Shown here piece by piece: positions 8,592 to 21,292 of a DNA stretch of 64,000 nucleotides. Position numbers and translations under genes: made by a program. Each line of letters begins with the position of its first letter. Position 1 is the stretch's first letter. The notes beneath the pieces are model-generated. The model searched no databases, was not told where the DNA came from, and saw only the letters and a program-made list of their open reading frames with translations. The stretch lies in contig CP136492.1 of the NCBI GenBank assembly GCA_032768795.1, forward strand, positions 1,984,001-2,048,000, in the 5' to 3' direction. Source of the stretch: Tremella fuciformis (lineage: Eukaryota; Basidiomycota; Tremellomycetes; Tremellales; Tremellaceae).

Positions 8592-10242
8592 ATGACCTCG
8601 TTAGACGTTCGGTCAATTCTCAACCTCCCAAACAACGCAGTAGCCTCTTCATCTTCCGCGACACGTCGGTCAGCAGTCACAACCCGAAAACCCGATGGCC
8701 TGCCACGGGAGCTGTACGCCCTGATTGGCGACAATGCTCCATTTCTGGCCGAAGCGCAGGCGTCTCTTGAAGCTGTCAGGTATCGTCATCGTCAAAAGGA
8801 CAAGGCTCCACCGGTCAAATGGTACGTGTCGCCCCTCAGACCTCGCTTTGTAGGGTGACAACTCATGATAGGCGTCAAGCCGAATTTGTCCCGGTTGCTC
8901 GCAAACAATATCCTGCTCGACTCAAACATTGGATCAAGGCGGACGAGGATGTAGACAAGCGATGTGGGACGGTCCAACGAACATACTCGCACTGTTGTGG
9001 CTGACGGGCAGCTGCTTATTTCGATCAATTCGACCAAGCTTCGCCAGTGATGGAGTATAGCCTGTACGAGTACGAGCAATATCTTGTGGACAACGATTGG
9101 ACACCGCATGAGACTGCCTACCTCTTCGAGCTCCTTCGAGCATATGATCTGCGATTCATAGTCGTGGCCGACCGTTACGAGTATTTGGGAGCCAAAGCTG
9201 ATGATCCTCCGAGACATCGAAGTGTAGAAGTACGCACCGCCCTCACTCTTTCAGGATAAGCTGGCTGACCGCACACTAGGAGATCAAGGACCGATACCAT
9301 TCGATATGTCGGCGCTTGATCAAAACCCGAACGGCCAGCGATCCACGACTACAGCAGGGCCTCCTTGATGCCCATGCTTTCGAAAAAGGTGGACAGCCCT
9401 TTCCGCCCCGCAAAATCAAACGCTGAATGACAGACCGAGAAGTGAAGCGAAAACAATATGCAAGCGAGTTGTTCCATCTCACAAGTGCGGAGATTGCGGA
9501 AGAGGAAGCACTCTTCCTGGAAGTGAAACGGATGGAGCAGATGCAAAAGAGGTACTCGGCGGATAGAGATGAGCTCCTACGCAATATCGCTGGGATGGAA
9601 AGCGGACTAGTCATTATCGACACCACTGGCGGGGAAGGTCTGCCATTTGATCGCGTCAGTCTAGTCTACTTCCTGCATGTGTCACACTGATATGTGCAGC
9701 ACCGACGGAAACGGCCTCTGACTGAAGGCGTAGATGAAGAATCTGTCACCCCAGACGACAAGAAGGCGAAGAGGACGACACAATACGGTATGCAAATCAA
9801 AGTTGTGTTGTTCAGTGCACGAGTTGACCGGATAGACGCCGTTCGCTGTATATATAGGTTGCCGTCTTCGGATCTGAGCCTCTCTCAAGCACCAAAACAC
9901 GCCGTACATGGAGCTGCGTTTTTGCGCTCGTCCAAACTTCCCGCGCCGAAAGCCAACGCCACTATTCGTATCACCGATATCCTAGCAGAGCTCGGCATCA
10001 GCACCGAGAGACTCGTCATGCCTACGAGAACAAACATCAACATGCTAGAACAGGTGTTCAGTGCCGCTGCATCAGTGATCGAGATGAAGAGACAAGTCGA
10101 TAGAGTGGAACAGGAGCTGCGCACTTTGCGCGCTCAAGGAGAGGGGGCCGGCATTGAGCCCGCTCTTGCACGGTCAGGAAGATCTGAGTCTGTGGGGTCG
10201 ACAGACACTACTGGCACTGCCCGGAGAGTACGAGCAACGTAG
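8592..10242 (+). CDS. SWC4: SWR1/NuA4 complex subunit Swc4 (Eaf2/DMAP1 family)
   Basis: Swc4 is shared by the SWR1 H2A.Z-exchange remodeller and the NuA4 acetyltransferase in the nucleus. The N-terminus has GLPRELYALIGDN, then RLKHWIKADEDVDK. Next comes the SANT-like region YEQYLVDNDWTPHETAYLFELL, then KDRYHSICRRLI. The C-terminal DMAP1 block carries LRSSKLPAPKAN and a coiled coil near EMKRQVDRVEQELRTLRAQ. At least five introns are needed. An extra one at about 9787-9888 (102 nt, divisible by three) would join QY to APKHAVHG; without it about 34 unlikely residues stay in. The spliced frame ends at 10242. Confidence 0.85.
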
Positions 10243-10382
10243 ATGATGGAAGGCATTTTCATAAGATTGCAATGGTCACGCCCATGAATACACTTGGAGT
10301 GATACGTTGCGTCATTAACCGAAGAGGCTCAAGGAGGCCGGCCTCATTGGTAGCACCCCAGGGCATCATCACGGGCCATGAA

Positions 10383-11544
10383 TTAGATGAGCGACAAGTA
10401 GTTGGACGGCGCGATCTTAGAATTAGCTACACTGCGCAAATTTGGGCCTGTGTTGCCTACGCCTGTCTGTCCAGCTGGGGTCTTGACCTGCCACCATTTG
10501 CCGGTGTTGTCGATGACTTCAAGAATGTCCCCGCGGGCGAGGCTGACCTCGTTGGGGTCGTCTGCACTCGCTGTATATGCGTACAATGCCCTAGGTACGA
10601 TGAGCAGACTCCATAGATTGCATTGACCGAAAGCTCACTTGGCACGTAGAGCTGGCTGATGAGGTCGTTCCTCTGATGCGGGAGGACTGAACTCGCGGGC
10701 CAGAGGGTTGACTTTCTGGGGAGAGTCATGGGCTGCCGCGGCTGTCGCGTATCCGCCCATGGGGTACCCTCCCCCATTGGAGAAGCCGTTGCTTGTCGGT
10801 CGTAGGACCGCCTCGTGCCCGAAGTTAGATTCATGACGTGTGCGGCGGTTGGGTCCGGATAGTCCAGCACTGCTTCCCGAGTTGAGGAGACGGTAGAACA
10901 GAGAGTCTTCTTCAGATGTGAGATAAAGAAGCCAAACGAGCTGAAGTGAGCCTCGGTCCCCGGGGTCGAGCGGATCGGAATGCTCACATCAACCAGAGCG
11001 ATGAGCAGCCATCCTGCGCCGACCGCGGTCAAAGCGCTCAATGACGAATAAATAAAGGAGTTGACGCCGATGACCGCAAAGACCAGCGCAACAGCGGTGA
11101 CGACGGCGATCTGAAACCTGTGCAGAGCGAGCTGATCAGAGCAAAGTGCAAGACTAGGTAGGAGGTTGGGTGAGCTCTACACCTGGCTAAGAGGACTGCA
11201 GTCAGATTGCTCACAGGAGATGTACGGTGATGGCGCTGCAGATGAGATTCTGGACATCGATGATGCAACTTGCGGGCAAAGGACGTACAGTTGGATCCAG
11301 ATTGCGAACCATAACGTCCCACAGACGGGCTGATTGGATCCGCCTGCGACCAGAGTCAGCTGTGACCCAAAGCTCTTGCCATGGAGGGCAACATAGCCCG
11401 CTGACAGGATAGCATAGGGGACTGACTCGAGTACTTTGCTTCTGATGCACATTGACCTGCAAATGCAACGATCCAGGCCGGGATGGCGACGATGTAAGTT
11501 GCCAAGAAGAGAGGATGGCGGATCACCAGACCAAAGTCGAACAT
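10383..11544 (-). CDS. SHO1: Osmosensor Sho1, four-TM membrane protein with SH3 domain
   Basis: Sho1 is a plasma-membrane adaptor that recruits the MAPKKK branch of the HOG pathway. The first exon encodes hydrophobic segments beginning MFDFGLVIRHPLFLATYIVAIP, the usual first membrane helix; three more follow across about 11480-10960. A linker rich in Ser, Asn and Gly separates them from the C-terminal SH3 domain, which reads ALYAYTASADDPNEVSLARGD, then GKWWQVK and IAPSNYLSLI. The SH3 coding part is split by an intron just before IAPSNY (donor GTAGGC, acceptor TCTAAG). The gene is divergent from the ATG14-like gene, with 347 bp between start codons. Confidence 0.9.
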
Positions 11545-11891
11545 GGCGACGATGGCGGTGCAAGCGACGAGAAAAGAGGCTCTCCTCTTTTCTCGGTGTC
11601 TAGATTCAAGACGGATGCCGAGGCGCTCGTCGAAGTGGATTGATGGATGAATGAATGGGTTGGATGGATGAGCGACGAAGGTATGGTATGGTATGAAGGG
11701 GCGTGGTTTGTTGTCCGCCAGTTCAACCCCGCACACGCTAAACCTTTTCGGCTCCGGGCCATTACGATTACGATGACGTAATCTCACAGCAGATAAGCAA
11801 CCTCGCGCCCGTTAGTCCCTTCAGCTTCTCACCTCTTTACATTCTCAACGCGCGATCGTTCGTCCACGGCGTGTCCAAGCAAATCGGTCAG

Positions 11892-13110
11892 ATGACAGTC
11901 TGCCAATGCTGCCAGCAACGTCAAAAGACGTTTCTCTGCCCAGGCTGCATCCACGAAGGGTGCGTATTTCGGGCGGTCTACCTCTCCACCGATCGCTTTT
12001 CTACGATTGACGAAATACGGATTCAAGCTGACGCATGATCCCAGATTTGGATCTCATGACGCAGTCTCTCGCACATTGACTGCTCAGTTGGTTTCGGCCA
12101 AAGGGAAAGCGCGTTCGCATCTGGAGGAGCCCAACGGAGTCACGGCCTGGCGGCGTCTGCGTGCCGAAGTGGCCGCATCGGAGAGCCGAATCAAGGCTCT
12201 CCAGAGTCGTATCGAAGCTTGTCAATCTCAGATCACGGTCACTCGTCGCAATATCGAGCTTCAAACGCGACGAACTCGCTTTTGTCTCCCTATCGATCCA
12301 CCCACCTGCCCTTCAACCAAGCTGACAAAGTTCATCGTTCCTGCTAGAGGCGTACTCGTGAGAGAGGCGGTATCAATATTCGGTCTCCGAGCGCGGAGCA
12401 CGGGTGAATGGGAGATTGCAGGCCAGGTCCTCCCCGATATCAAAGATTTGCAAGGTTGGGTCCCCTGTGAAAGACCAGCGTGTAACTCACTTTTCCTCAC
12501 AGGCGCTTCGTCTTCGCTCGTAAATGCGGCCTTACTGCACACTCTTCATCTCCTCTCGCTCATCACATCCTACCTCTCTGTCGTCCTCCCTTTCGAAGCC
12601 CAGACCAATACTACCAGGCCGCACCTGGGCAGGCCTTACATCTCAGCAAACACTCCGTTCGTGCCAACGACCAAGTATCACGAGAAGAACGTCTTGTGGA
12701 TGTCATCGGGTGCAGCGAAGAAAGCCGCAACGAGCCCGAAAGCCATCGCCAAACACCGAAGCTTCCTCGTGTCATTCGCATTGCTTGCGCACTCCGTGGC
12801 CTATTTAGCATGGTCCCAGGGTGTTCGAGGAATCGGCATCGATCCAGAGATTACAGACTCTGAAGACGAGAGCGGGTCACCCGAGAACACGGTGACAATA
12901 CCAGTGACCAATATCCTGCAGCTGCTCGCGGAGACTGCCGAGTCGCCTTCGCTCGGCATCAAGTCCCACGAGCCTGGCTCGACACTGCTTCGCGACCTTG
13001 GATTCGGGTTGGACGTCAGAGTCGTCGTTGAGAGTGTGCTGCGTGGCGAATTTCCACAAGCAGACGCTGCCGCAACCTTACAGGACGATTGGGACATAAT
13101 ACCAGCATAA
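11892..13110 (+). CDS. ATG14: Atg14-like autophagy subunit of PI3-kinase complex I
   Basis: The N-terminus has paired cysteines (CQCCQQRQKTFLCPGC), like the cysteine repeats of Atg14. It is followed by a basic and heptad-like region (LRAEVAASESRIKALQSRIE) that should form the coiled coil with Beclin/Vps30. The C-terminal half has the family pattern NAALLHTLHLLSLITSYLSV and GRPYIS. Two introns are supported: one at about 11961-12045 joins CIHEG to FGSHDAV, the other ends at the CACAG before GASSSLVNAA. UVRAG/Vps38 shares the C-terminal domain, but the N-terminal cysteines favour Atg14. It would target PI3P synthesis to autophagosome initiation sites. Confidence 0.7.
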
Positions 13111-13201
13111 TGATCGCTATGAGGATTTAACAAGTATGGACACGAACACCGACAGTGTCCATCGTGAGGTGTGGAAGAAACACCAGCCATGAAAGCATTG
13201 T

Positions 13202-14008
13202 TCAACCAAAGAAAAAGTACATAGCCGCGTATTGCACGCTCAGTGGCGCCCCCTCGACTGTGCACTAATTCACGTCAGCGGTTGTTGCCAAGAATACGAA
13301 CGACTTACTGATGAAGGAGGCTGACCATTGACCGTCTCGAGTCGAAACACAGTCTTGGCCAGAGTGCCTTCGGTCCCATTGAGTTCGAGCCAAGGGACGT
13401 CGATGGTAGCGTTCTGGGGCGAATTCAGAGTGCCAGCCTTTTGAGCGATGACATAGGCATTTGAAGTCGTCCTTGCGAACTTGGGAGACAGACCCGCAGC
13501 CGTGTTTCTGCCATATCAGATTTATGGTCATGTTCGGGAACGCCGCAAACTCACACGAAGGAATGGTGAATGATCGCGGGCAGGCGCGACTTGTCGGGGT
13601 AGTCGAGCGCCGAATATGCAAACTCTGGAAGCAGGGTACTGATCGTCGCAGCATCTGCAAAGCGTTTGGTCAATTCGTACACGCAGGAGGCATCGTACAG
13701 ACTGAATGATCAGACTTTGCAGTTGAGTGATGGATCGTAACTCACTTGGCCAGAGCCCCATCACTGGCATAGGCGCCATTGCTACAGGTGTAGTTTTGAA
13801 TGCCTCTACCGACAGTGACGGCAAGTAGGGACTGGTCGGATGGCTGCGACAAGAGCGTCTGATCGGTGGGCAATGGCGCCGTGATTCCGTCCAAGGAACA
13901 ACCTCCCGAGAGCTGCGCCAAATTGATAGAAGACAGACCGGCTGGGGACCTCGGCAAAGCCGCGCCCCTGACGAGGGTGATCAAGCAAGAGGTGATGAAG
14001 AGCAGCAT
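13202..14008 (-). CDS. Secreted DUF3455 protein
   Basis: The protein begins with a clear signal peptide (MLLFITSCLITLVRGA). The DUF3455 pattern follows: GRGIQNYTCSNGAYASDGALAK, then DASCVYEL, PWLELNGTEGTLAKTVFRLET and a final CTVEGAPLSVQYAAMYFFFG. Three or four short introns are needed; the last (GTAAGTCG...GAATTAG) joins GQPPSS to CTVEG and lets the frame run to the stop at 13202. The function of the domain is unknown; family members are often mislabelled malate dehydrogenase in databases. A TATATAA box lies about 120-130 bp upstream of the ATG on the coding strand. An extracellular or cell-wall location is inferred. Confidence 0.8.
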
Positions 14009-14584
14009 GGAGCTGAAGTTATGTGTGATGAAGGAGTGACAAACGAGGCGAGACGGAGTGGCGAGGTTTGCAGCAGATGATGTTGCTGGACGGTGGTCGG
14101 ATGGAGATATCGCTCTAGAATGGCCCTCCTTATATAACTCTTGCGCTGGCTCTTCCTGTCTGCGCCGTCACTGCGATCTGCACGCAGCGGCTGAAAAGGG
14201 CAGCAACGGTACCTGAACAAGCCACGGTAACACGGAGACGTTGAGAGACGGCGAGCGACAGGCACGTAGATCACTTGGAAGGAATCACCCAAAACACCTT
14301 TCTCGCAAGGGGGGCTGCCCGAGTGATCAAGAAGGTCCGCGAGGGCAGAGAACAGAGCAAAAGCGAGAGGCGTTGAGGCGCCTTGCCACCCCTTGGTCGC
14401 CTTGGTAGTTTTTCAACGTGTCAAAGTGGGTGGCCAGAAACCCCGCTAGAAGCTTACATGGTCCAGCCCGTCCCGAATCACGCACACAGTCCTTTCGTGC
14501 TGCGGCTGCTCTCGATCGTCAATGATCATCATCCACAACTGATTGCCTTGTCTACGGTTGCTCTCAAAGGGTCCTGTCGGCTTC
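14009..14584. other. Intergenic region between DUF3455 and LIM genes
   Basis: This holds the TATA-containing promoter of the DUF3455 gene (TATATAA near 14129-14137) and the 3' flank of the LIM gene. Both neighbours read leftwards. I see no further gene or RNA in it. Confidence 0.5.
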
Positions 14585-16385
14585 TCACCGAGTCACGCCT
14601 TCGTAACACTCGGTGCAGAATGCTTCGCCGTCCATCGGGAAGAACAGATCGTTGGCAAACCCCTGCCCGCATCTCTTGGTCGTCAGGTAAGTTGACCGAG
14701 GCGAGTCGACAGTCACTCACGTTGCACACGAAGCATTCCTTGTGCCATTTTGCTCCCATCGCACTGATCGCCACATCGGGAATGGGCTTCCTGCAACCCT
14801 TGCACCTCGGTTTGTGCAGTCGATAATGACACTGTTCGCAGTAAGGATGGCCTTTCTGGATAACAAAGGCGTTCGTTTCCACCTCGTCTTGCGCCTTTGA
14901 ATTTTCCGTTCCAGGCGCGGAAGACTTTGAAGGATCCAAGAAAGGGTCGCCGCACTCTGAACAGAAGAAATGTAGCTCGTGATAGAACCGTTGCCCGAGT
15001 ATCTCATCATTGAGCGTGATGAAACGACTATCAACAATCGGAGTCTTGCAATGATGACACTGGTATGCGAATTTCTGTCAATGAGTGGTCCGAGCGATTC
15101 GAAATCGATCAAGACCGCAGTGACTTACGTCGTGAAAATCGAGGTGACAGTAGGGCTTCCCCTCCCACTCATAGCAGCTGGCATGCTCCAGATTCTCCCC
15201 ACATTCGGCGCAACTGAAACATTGCGGATGCCATCTGCGTTTCATGGCGCTGACAATCCTGCCAATGATTGGCTGCTCACAGCCTGCGCATAGTATCGCT
15301 GCTGAGGGTTGTATGACGGAGGGTGATCGGACGAGATCCGCAGAAATTCGCTCAACGATCCTTCGGTGATCTGTCCGCTCCAAGGGCTCCTCTGAGGAAA
15401 CCGCTATCAAGGGTACATCCGAGAAGACGATATCTGGCACCGAAGCTCTGGCTTGATCCTCTGTGCCCTCCGGAAAGCTGATGGCAGGGATTGGAGTGAA
15501 TTTGGCAGGCGCTTTGGGATCGGACGATGAGCTTTCCATATCTGCTGGCGAGCTGCTCCATGTAGCTTCAGCGGCCTCGCTAGGCAAGAGTACCTCGAGT
15601 TCGCTCTCCTCCACTGTCGAGGGTTGTTTGCGACTCATGCGCCGGAAGTCGGGGATCGGTCCGGGTATACCTCGATCAAGACTCTTGGAGCTAGCGACTG
15701 CTACTGGCGGCTTAGGAAGAGGCCTCTTGTTCGGCGATCCGAAGACGCCTCTATCAAGAGATCTGACTGATGACACCGTGTCAGATCGGTCCAGGGCAGC
15801 GTGATTCAAAGCATTCGTGGGTGTTTTAGTGGATGCTCTGATGGGCGAGGACAGGGGTGAACTCGGGCGGTTGATCGGCCTGGGTAGCGGTCGAGCGGGA
15901 TGCGATGGTTGAGACATAGGGAGAGTGGGATGTGTAACTTGCGGCGCATGCGAATCCGTACCCATAGCTGAATGATCTCCACCGCTATTCCAGGATTGCG
16001 ATGAGATGGTCGAGGAGCCGCCCTCCGCGAGCGAGAGTCGTGCCATCTCCTTGGCTCTCTTTCGCTCTTGAAAGGTTTGAAAGACGGGAGGGGCGTAGTC
16101 GGCCTTGACAACAGGTTGAGGGATGGCGCGGGACAGCGGCTCGGTCGGACGGGAAAACGGAAACTGGTGCGAAGCTGGCGAGGGAAGGAGTCGACCAGGA
16201 TGCGCCGCCGAGGGGACCGGATAGGGGGATGGTTCGAAGGGCGGTGACCATGGATTGTTCGAACATGATCCGTTTCGAGACGGACCCGCCTCTTCAGAGC
16301 GGATCGTAGATGATGGACCATACGCTTTGATGTCTGCTGAGGCGGAGGTCATGGGTGAACGGCTGAGCAGCGGGCTCGAGATCAT
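14585..16385 (-). CDS. LIM-domain protein (paxillin/Pxl1-like)
   Basis: A long disordered N-terminus rich in Pro, Ser and Arg (about 330 residues) precedes three zinc-binding LIM domains. LIM1 is CAGCEQPIIGRIVSAMKRRWH to about CHLDFH. LIM2 starts CHHCKTPIVDSRFI and ends CEQCHYRLH. LIM3 starts CKGCRKPIPDVAISAMG and ends CTECYEGVTR. Introns split LIM1 from LIM2 and cut LIM3 twice. Such proteins organise actin at septa and polarity sites through Rho signalling, and this one is probably cytoplasmic. The ATG at 16385 (MISSPLLSR) is chosen; an in-frame ATG at 16475 would add 30 residues. It could equally be a Rga-type LIM adaptor lacking a RhoGAP domain. Confidence 0.8.
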
Positions 16386-16638
16386 CGAAGAGGAAAGTGA
16401 CAAGATTGATTGATGAAGATGATTCGAGTTGAAACATCTGAAACGCGTTCGGATTTCCTCTTTCGACGCGACCAAATGGCAGTCTCCAATGCTTGGGAAG
16501 CAGTCGACATTGAATCAAGCAGCATGCAATCGTGCACATCGACATCTAATCGTTTTCTACCTGGCCTACGCAGATCAAGTGCACGAGAGTACTGGTTCCA
16601 CTTCATATGTCACAGCTCATCCCCATTGCGTCGGCTTC

Positions 16639-17747
16639 TTACGGCTTCGAAGCTCGATCGAATGTCATTCCTGTCGACACTTCCCCAGCTATGGGATTGT
16701 CAGCGACACTCTCAACTGCGGACTGCAAGTATGCTTCGCAGGTGAGGACGTACTGGGGCATGCGCATTTCCAAAAGCTCTGGGTTCAAGTCTGGGAACCG
16801 CTCATTGATGACCGATGTGAGCTGATCAAAGAGAACTTTGTAGCCTTCAGATGTCAAGTGAAGTCCGTCGCTGTCGCCATGAGCGTGTGAGACGCCAACG
16901 ATTCTGACGAGCCTCACTAGAAGTATGGAGCTAGCTTCTCCGGCTCCTCACCGCCGGCTTGCTCGACCAATCTGCGCCAAAAGTCAACTACAGCGACTCC
17001 TTGCTCGGCCGCAACGACCAGGACAGCATCCGCGTATTCTTTGGTCACTCGGCGATCACGATCGAGTTTCGGGGGCTCCCCTTGGCTTCCGAACTCCTTC
17101 CACCTCTGCAATTGACCGGCTTGACGAGCAGGCTCGATTATAGGTGGTGGTGTGATCAGGACGATTTGCGTGTCTGGGGAGTACCACTCAGAGGACGATG
17201 AGCGCACGAGGGAGATCAATTTGGCAATGTTGCTTTTGTAGCGGTCAAGAGGGATATGCTGCCTTTCACCAGGGAGCACGGCGTCGTTCGCCCCTGCGCA
17301 TCGTGAGCCGACAGACGCCGATCCGGATGATCAAGGCCGTACCGAACCAGATAGTGAGAAGCTTGACCCGCTGCGCTCCCCCAGCCTCTCGGACCTGCTT
17401 CGTGGCAAACACTTGCTCAAAGACTGGTATCGCCCATTCCGAGTTGTATCCTAGTCGCATGAGCTGCATTGACAAAGGCCAAGGTTCACGAATCTCCCAC
17501 CTCCAAAACCCCGGTTGATCACGTCCAATCGACGTAGGTAGTGCTCCGCCATACGTTGCGACAGAGATCCTGCCGACCATGCCTGCGTCAAGGAATCTCC
17601 CTGGTCGCATCAGATCACCGCTCAGGCCTCGCGACAGGCAGCAGATTGATTGAGAAGATGGTCGGTGGAGGACGGAGGGGAGAGTGAAGCCCGAGGTAGT
17701 GTACGCACGAAGAGCATGATCGCGTCTGTATATGCCGCAGCAGACAT
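16639..17747 (-). CDS. IAH1: Isoamyl acetate-hydrolysing esterase, SGNH family
   Basis: This is a GDSL/SGNH hydrolase of the IAH1 type, expected to cleave short acetate esters. Exon 1 encodes MSAAAYTDAIMLF. An intron of about 110 nt is then removed to give FGDSLTQ, the serine block. Later come NRGFGGYNS (Gly block), TIWFGANDA (Asn block) and DGLHLTSEGYKVLF, with the catalytic Asp and His. Each block is created or completed by splicing, which confirms the exon set. The C-terminal 25 residues after MPQYV are poorly conserved and may use another splice. It is head-to-head with the PTPA gene, 207 bp between ATGs. Confidence 0.88.
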
Positions 17748-17954
17748 CTTACAGAGGCTCAATAGAACAGATAGAGCCACTAGAAATCTGGGAAAGCTAC
17801 TCGACGAGAGCATGCAAGGAAGAACAACGAGAAGAAGAAGGGAAAGTCAAAGGGGTTTCACTCCCCACGCGTTCTCGTGATCTAACTTGATCTAAACTTG
17901 TCATCTACACAAGTGCATACATACAGTGTCCTCGTGAACAACGACCTCACAAGA

Positions 17955-19353
17955 ATGCTCGACCAGCCGACAGCGTCCTCTTCCTACTTCGCCCCGCGGA
18001 AGAGAATAGTCTCGCAGGCCCATCTCGCCGCCTTCAAGCGGTCAACAACTCATCAGGAGATCATCCACTTCATTGACGAATTGGACGATTCTATTGCGGG
18101 CAAGAAGCTGTCCGAGGCTGGCGAGGGATCTGAGGTGAGAGGCTTACTTGGAGTCGCCAGATCACAATGAGGGTGCATTAGTTGACGGGGACAGCGGACA
18201 AAGCCTCTCATCCGCATACTCGACCAGGTCTTAGAAATCGCGCAGAACACGCCCCCAGTCGACAACAAGCTGTCTCGCTTTGGCAACCCAGCCTTTAAGA
18301 CCTTTTACGACGAGGTGTCCAATGTAAGCTCCCTCATTCATCGCTAGGGGACTATGAAGCGGTCTGACGTCGTCTTTAGGCCTCCAGCGAGTTGCACGCG
18401 AAAATACCTGGCCTACCCCATCAAGCAGTAGAAGAGCTCGAGGTGTACCTCAAGGAGTCATGGGGGAACAAACAGCGTGTGGACTATGGCAGCGGCATGG
18501 AACTGAACTTTCTCTGCTGGCTGTGAGTCTCTCACATATGTTCTGCGTACGATGGCTCATGCCTCAGCCTCTGCCTGACCAAATTGAACATACTTACACG
18601 CGAAGACTATCCATTTATCGTGCTCGGTGTCTTTTGGAGGTGATCCGCTACACAATTTGACCCCCCCGACTCACGTACAGGTATATTGAGGTCATGCGAT
18701 ATCTCCAGTCCACATATTGGCTCGAGCCGGCAGGGTCTCATGGTGTCTGGGGTCTGGACGATTATCAATTCCTACCTTTCCTTTGGGGTGCAGGCCAGCT
18801 CCGAACACACCGACATCTCACACCGAAAGCGATCCACGATGCCGAAATCCTCGAAGCTTTCTCGGACGACTACATGTACCTATCCTGCATCAGCTTCATC
18901 AACTCGATCAAGACTGCATCTCTGCGCTGGCACTCGCCGATGCTCGATGACATTTCGGCGGTCAAAACTTGGACAAAAGTGAACTCGGGCATGAAGAAGA
19001 TGTACGATGCCGAAGTCCTCGGAAAGCTGCCCGTCATGCAGCATGCCTTCTTCGGGTCATTACTTCCTTTCCCCACGGCCGAAGAGGATCCCGAGCTGGC
19101 GAAAGCCTTGGAAGAGGAGGACTTGGCGGAGTGTGGCGAACATGGTCATGTACATGCGAAAGGAGAGACGGGCTGGACGATGGACTGCTGCGGTATTCCA
19201 GGTCAGTGCGACCATCATGAGGATCGCTCGATGTTGACAAAGCCAGTCCCTTCGGCTTTTGGACAAGCTCAAGCCGAGAAGGAAGGCCACAGTACACCTT
19301 CTGGAACAGCTTTCAAGACTCGTTCGGGGCTGAAATTGATTCCATTTGACTAG
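17955..19353 (+). CDS. RRD1/RRD2: Serine/threonine phosphatase 2A activator (PTPA)
   Basis: PTPA is a peptidyl-prolyl isomerase that activates PP2A catalytic subunits. Family signatures include FKRSTTHQEIIHFIDELDDSI, TPPVDNKLSRFGNPAFKTFYD, then YGSGMELNFLCWL and the helix YIEVMRYLQSTYWLEPAGS. The core HGVWGLDDYQFLPFLWGAGQL and the C-terminal GIPVPSAFGQAQ are also present. Five or so introns are needed. The last one ends at AAAGCCAG, which restores IPVPSAFG and the usual terminal IPFD. An acidic, His-rich insert (roughly LAECGEHGHVHAKGET) lies before the C-terminal block. I cannot say which of the two yeast paralogues it corresponds to. Confidence 0.92.
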
Positions 19354-19424
19354 ATCGTGATGCGATACAACAACAGCGTCATTGATTGACCATCCCCACA
19401 TCCCTCTGTAACGCTTCTTCGGCG

Positions 19425-21292
19425 TCATCGCTCGTACGCAGCGACCTTGATGATCCAGTCTTCTAGCCTACTCCAGACCAGCTCGACATCGACATGGCGA
19501 TCGATTTGCACCATTTCATAGCCGTGACCGGTCTGGGCAGCCATGTGCTGGAAAGGGAAGTTCCCCAGCACTGCGGGCACCTGTAACTCTATCATGGCTC
19601 CCTGGCCTGGAGGCATGTATATGGATAGACCCATGGCTCCCCCGTGAGATGAAATCATGATGGAGGTGTGTCCAACCAGGTGCACTTGGTTCTCCAGAGC
19701 ATGTACGGTCGGATCGAAATAGGCAAAGCGAAGGGGCACGCCCTCGCCGTCTTCCGCATACGATGACGAGGCTGCGCCCCATGTTTCGGGCGTCTCATCT
19801 CGGTCCTCAAACCTGCAACCGGAATCGCCAAAGATACGTGAGGCGTCTGTCGAGTTGCAGATGTCCCTCATGCCTGACTTGAAGCGAGCGATGAGTTCGG
19901 GTTCGTTGGTGATGTGCCGTACCGCACGCCAGTTGGACTGATCGTTGTGCTTCGTAGCCCAGGAATCGAGTTTTTGGCGGGACAGCCACAATACGTTGAT
20001 GGGACGGGGAGGTCTTCGGCCAGTCTGGTCGATCTCCGGTAGTCGCCACGGGCTCAGACCAAAAAGATGACGATAGTAATGCGACGCCGCCCATGTGATA
20101 GTCGATGTACAGGTATCACTCGTACCGATCCCCATGGCCGAGAGCAAGGAAGCCCCGGCTCCAACACTATGGATGGCGTTGGTGACTAGGATGAGCTTTC
20201 CACGCCTGGCCATTGGGGCAACACGCACGGCACACTCCAGGCTCCCACGGGTCCAGCGACAGTCTGCGAGGCGCCCAGGCTCCCATACGATCGTAAAGCG
20301 GAGTGAAGTGATTCGCGTCCATGGTGTACTCATCCGTGAAAGCAAGCTGCAAACGCAAGTCGATGAAGGCTGGCTCCGTTCTTGCTGCGATGAACATGGT
20401 TACCAGAGTAGTAATCAGATCTTCGGCGACATGGAAGCTACTGTCAGCTTGGTGTCTCAGCCAGGACGGTAGAGGGGGCTTACGGGTTCCACTGATCCTG
20501 TCGACCGACAAACATGACAGTATGTTCCACATGCTCTAGGCACTCGGCATCCTCTCCTTCGATGTCAATCTGTGAGGTGCTTGTTCCGGGAAACCACTCT
20601 CTTCCCATCTCTTCTCGCAATGCCTCGCCGGCAGGAGTAATCGAGCATCCAGCCGACTTCCATTCTCTTGTCTCGTCTACATCTGTTCGAAGGTTCGTCG
20701 AGAAGCAGGGTGCCGCGGGGTAAGGCCACCAGTTCGAGAAAGAGTCGTGGTGCACAGGGGCGCATGCCATGTGAGATGCAGGCCGGGGTGATGATTGCGG
20801 CGTGGCAACGAGCTTGAACCGTCCCTCGTCCTGAGGTACGCAGTATTCCACTTGTGAAGTATGGTAGGCCTCGACTAGCTTGCGACCAAGCTTGTCTCCA
20901 CAAGTGTCCCAGTTGCCTGCCGCCGCCTCCTCCTCTGCGAGCTTCCAAAAGCCGAGAGCAGTTCGTATGGGGAAAGAATCGCGAAAGAAGGAGCCTGGAT
21001 GCGAAGCTGAAGGGTCAATCTGCGCTGCGAGGCTGTCGGCGAGAGCCAAAGCGGCGGCTTCATCCTGGAACGAGGACGATGTCCATCCGCTCCGGCTCCA
21101 AGTCGAGGAGGGGCCAAGAACAAGGAGGAGTAGTAGAATGACGGCGGCCGCAATACCTGCGATGTACTTGACTGCGCCTCTTGCCGTGACCCGCTGTCTC
21201 GGGCCTGCCGGTCGGAACTCGAATGGGAACTGCAGCGAGGGCAGCAGGGGGCGGTAGGCCTGGTTGGGATCGGCAGTGCTGGGCGACGACAT
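19425..21292 (-). CDS. Type II membrane glycosyltransferase, GT61-like (DUF563)
   Basis: After a short cytoplasmic tail one membrane anchor follows (GIAAAVILLLLLVLGP, about residues 50-70), giving Golgi type II topology. The luminal part carries paired cysteines and ends in the GT61 pattern ISSHGGAMGLSIYMPPGQGAMIEL, read in two pieces: an HGG-centred acceptor loop, then a hydrophobic strand with the acidic residue. INVLWLSRQ and EPELIARFKSG are further family-like pieces. Exons must be joined between 20345 and 20480. The start ATG is 21292; the frame is open further upstream. GT61 includes xylosyl- and N-acetylglucosaminyltransferases, so a role in wall or capsule glycans is plausible but donor and acceptor cannot be read. 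Confidence 0.72.

Noticed and set aside
10383..11544. SH3 ORF at 10383-10586 as an independent small gene
   Set aside because: It is the last exon region of SHO1; splicing joins it to the membrane-helix exons in frame.
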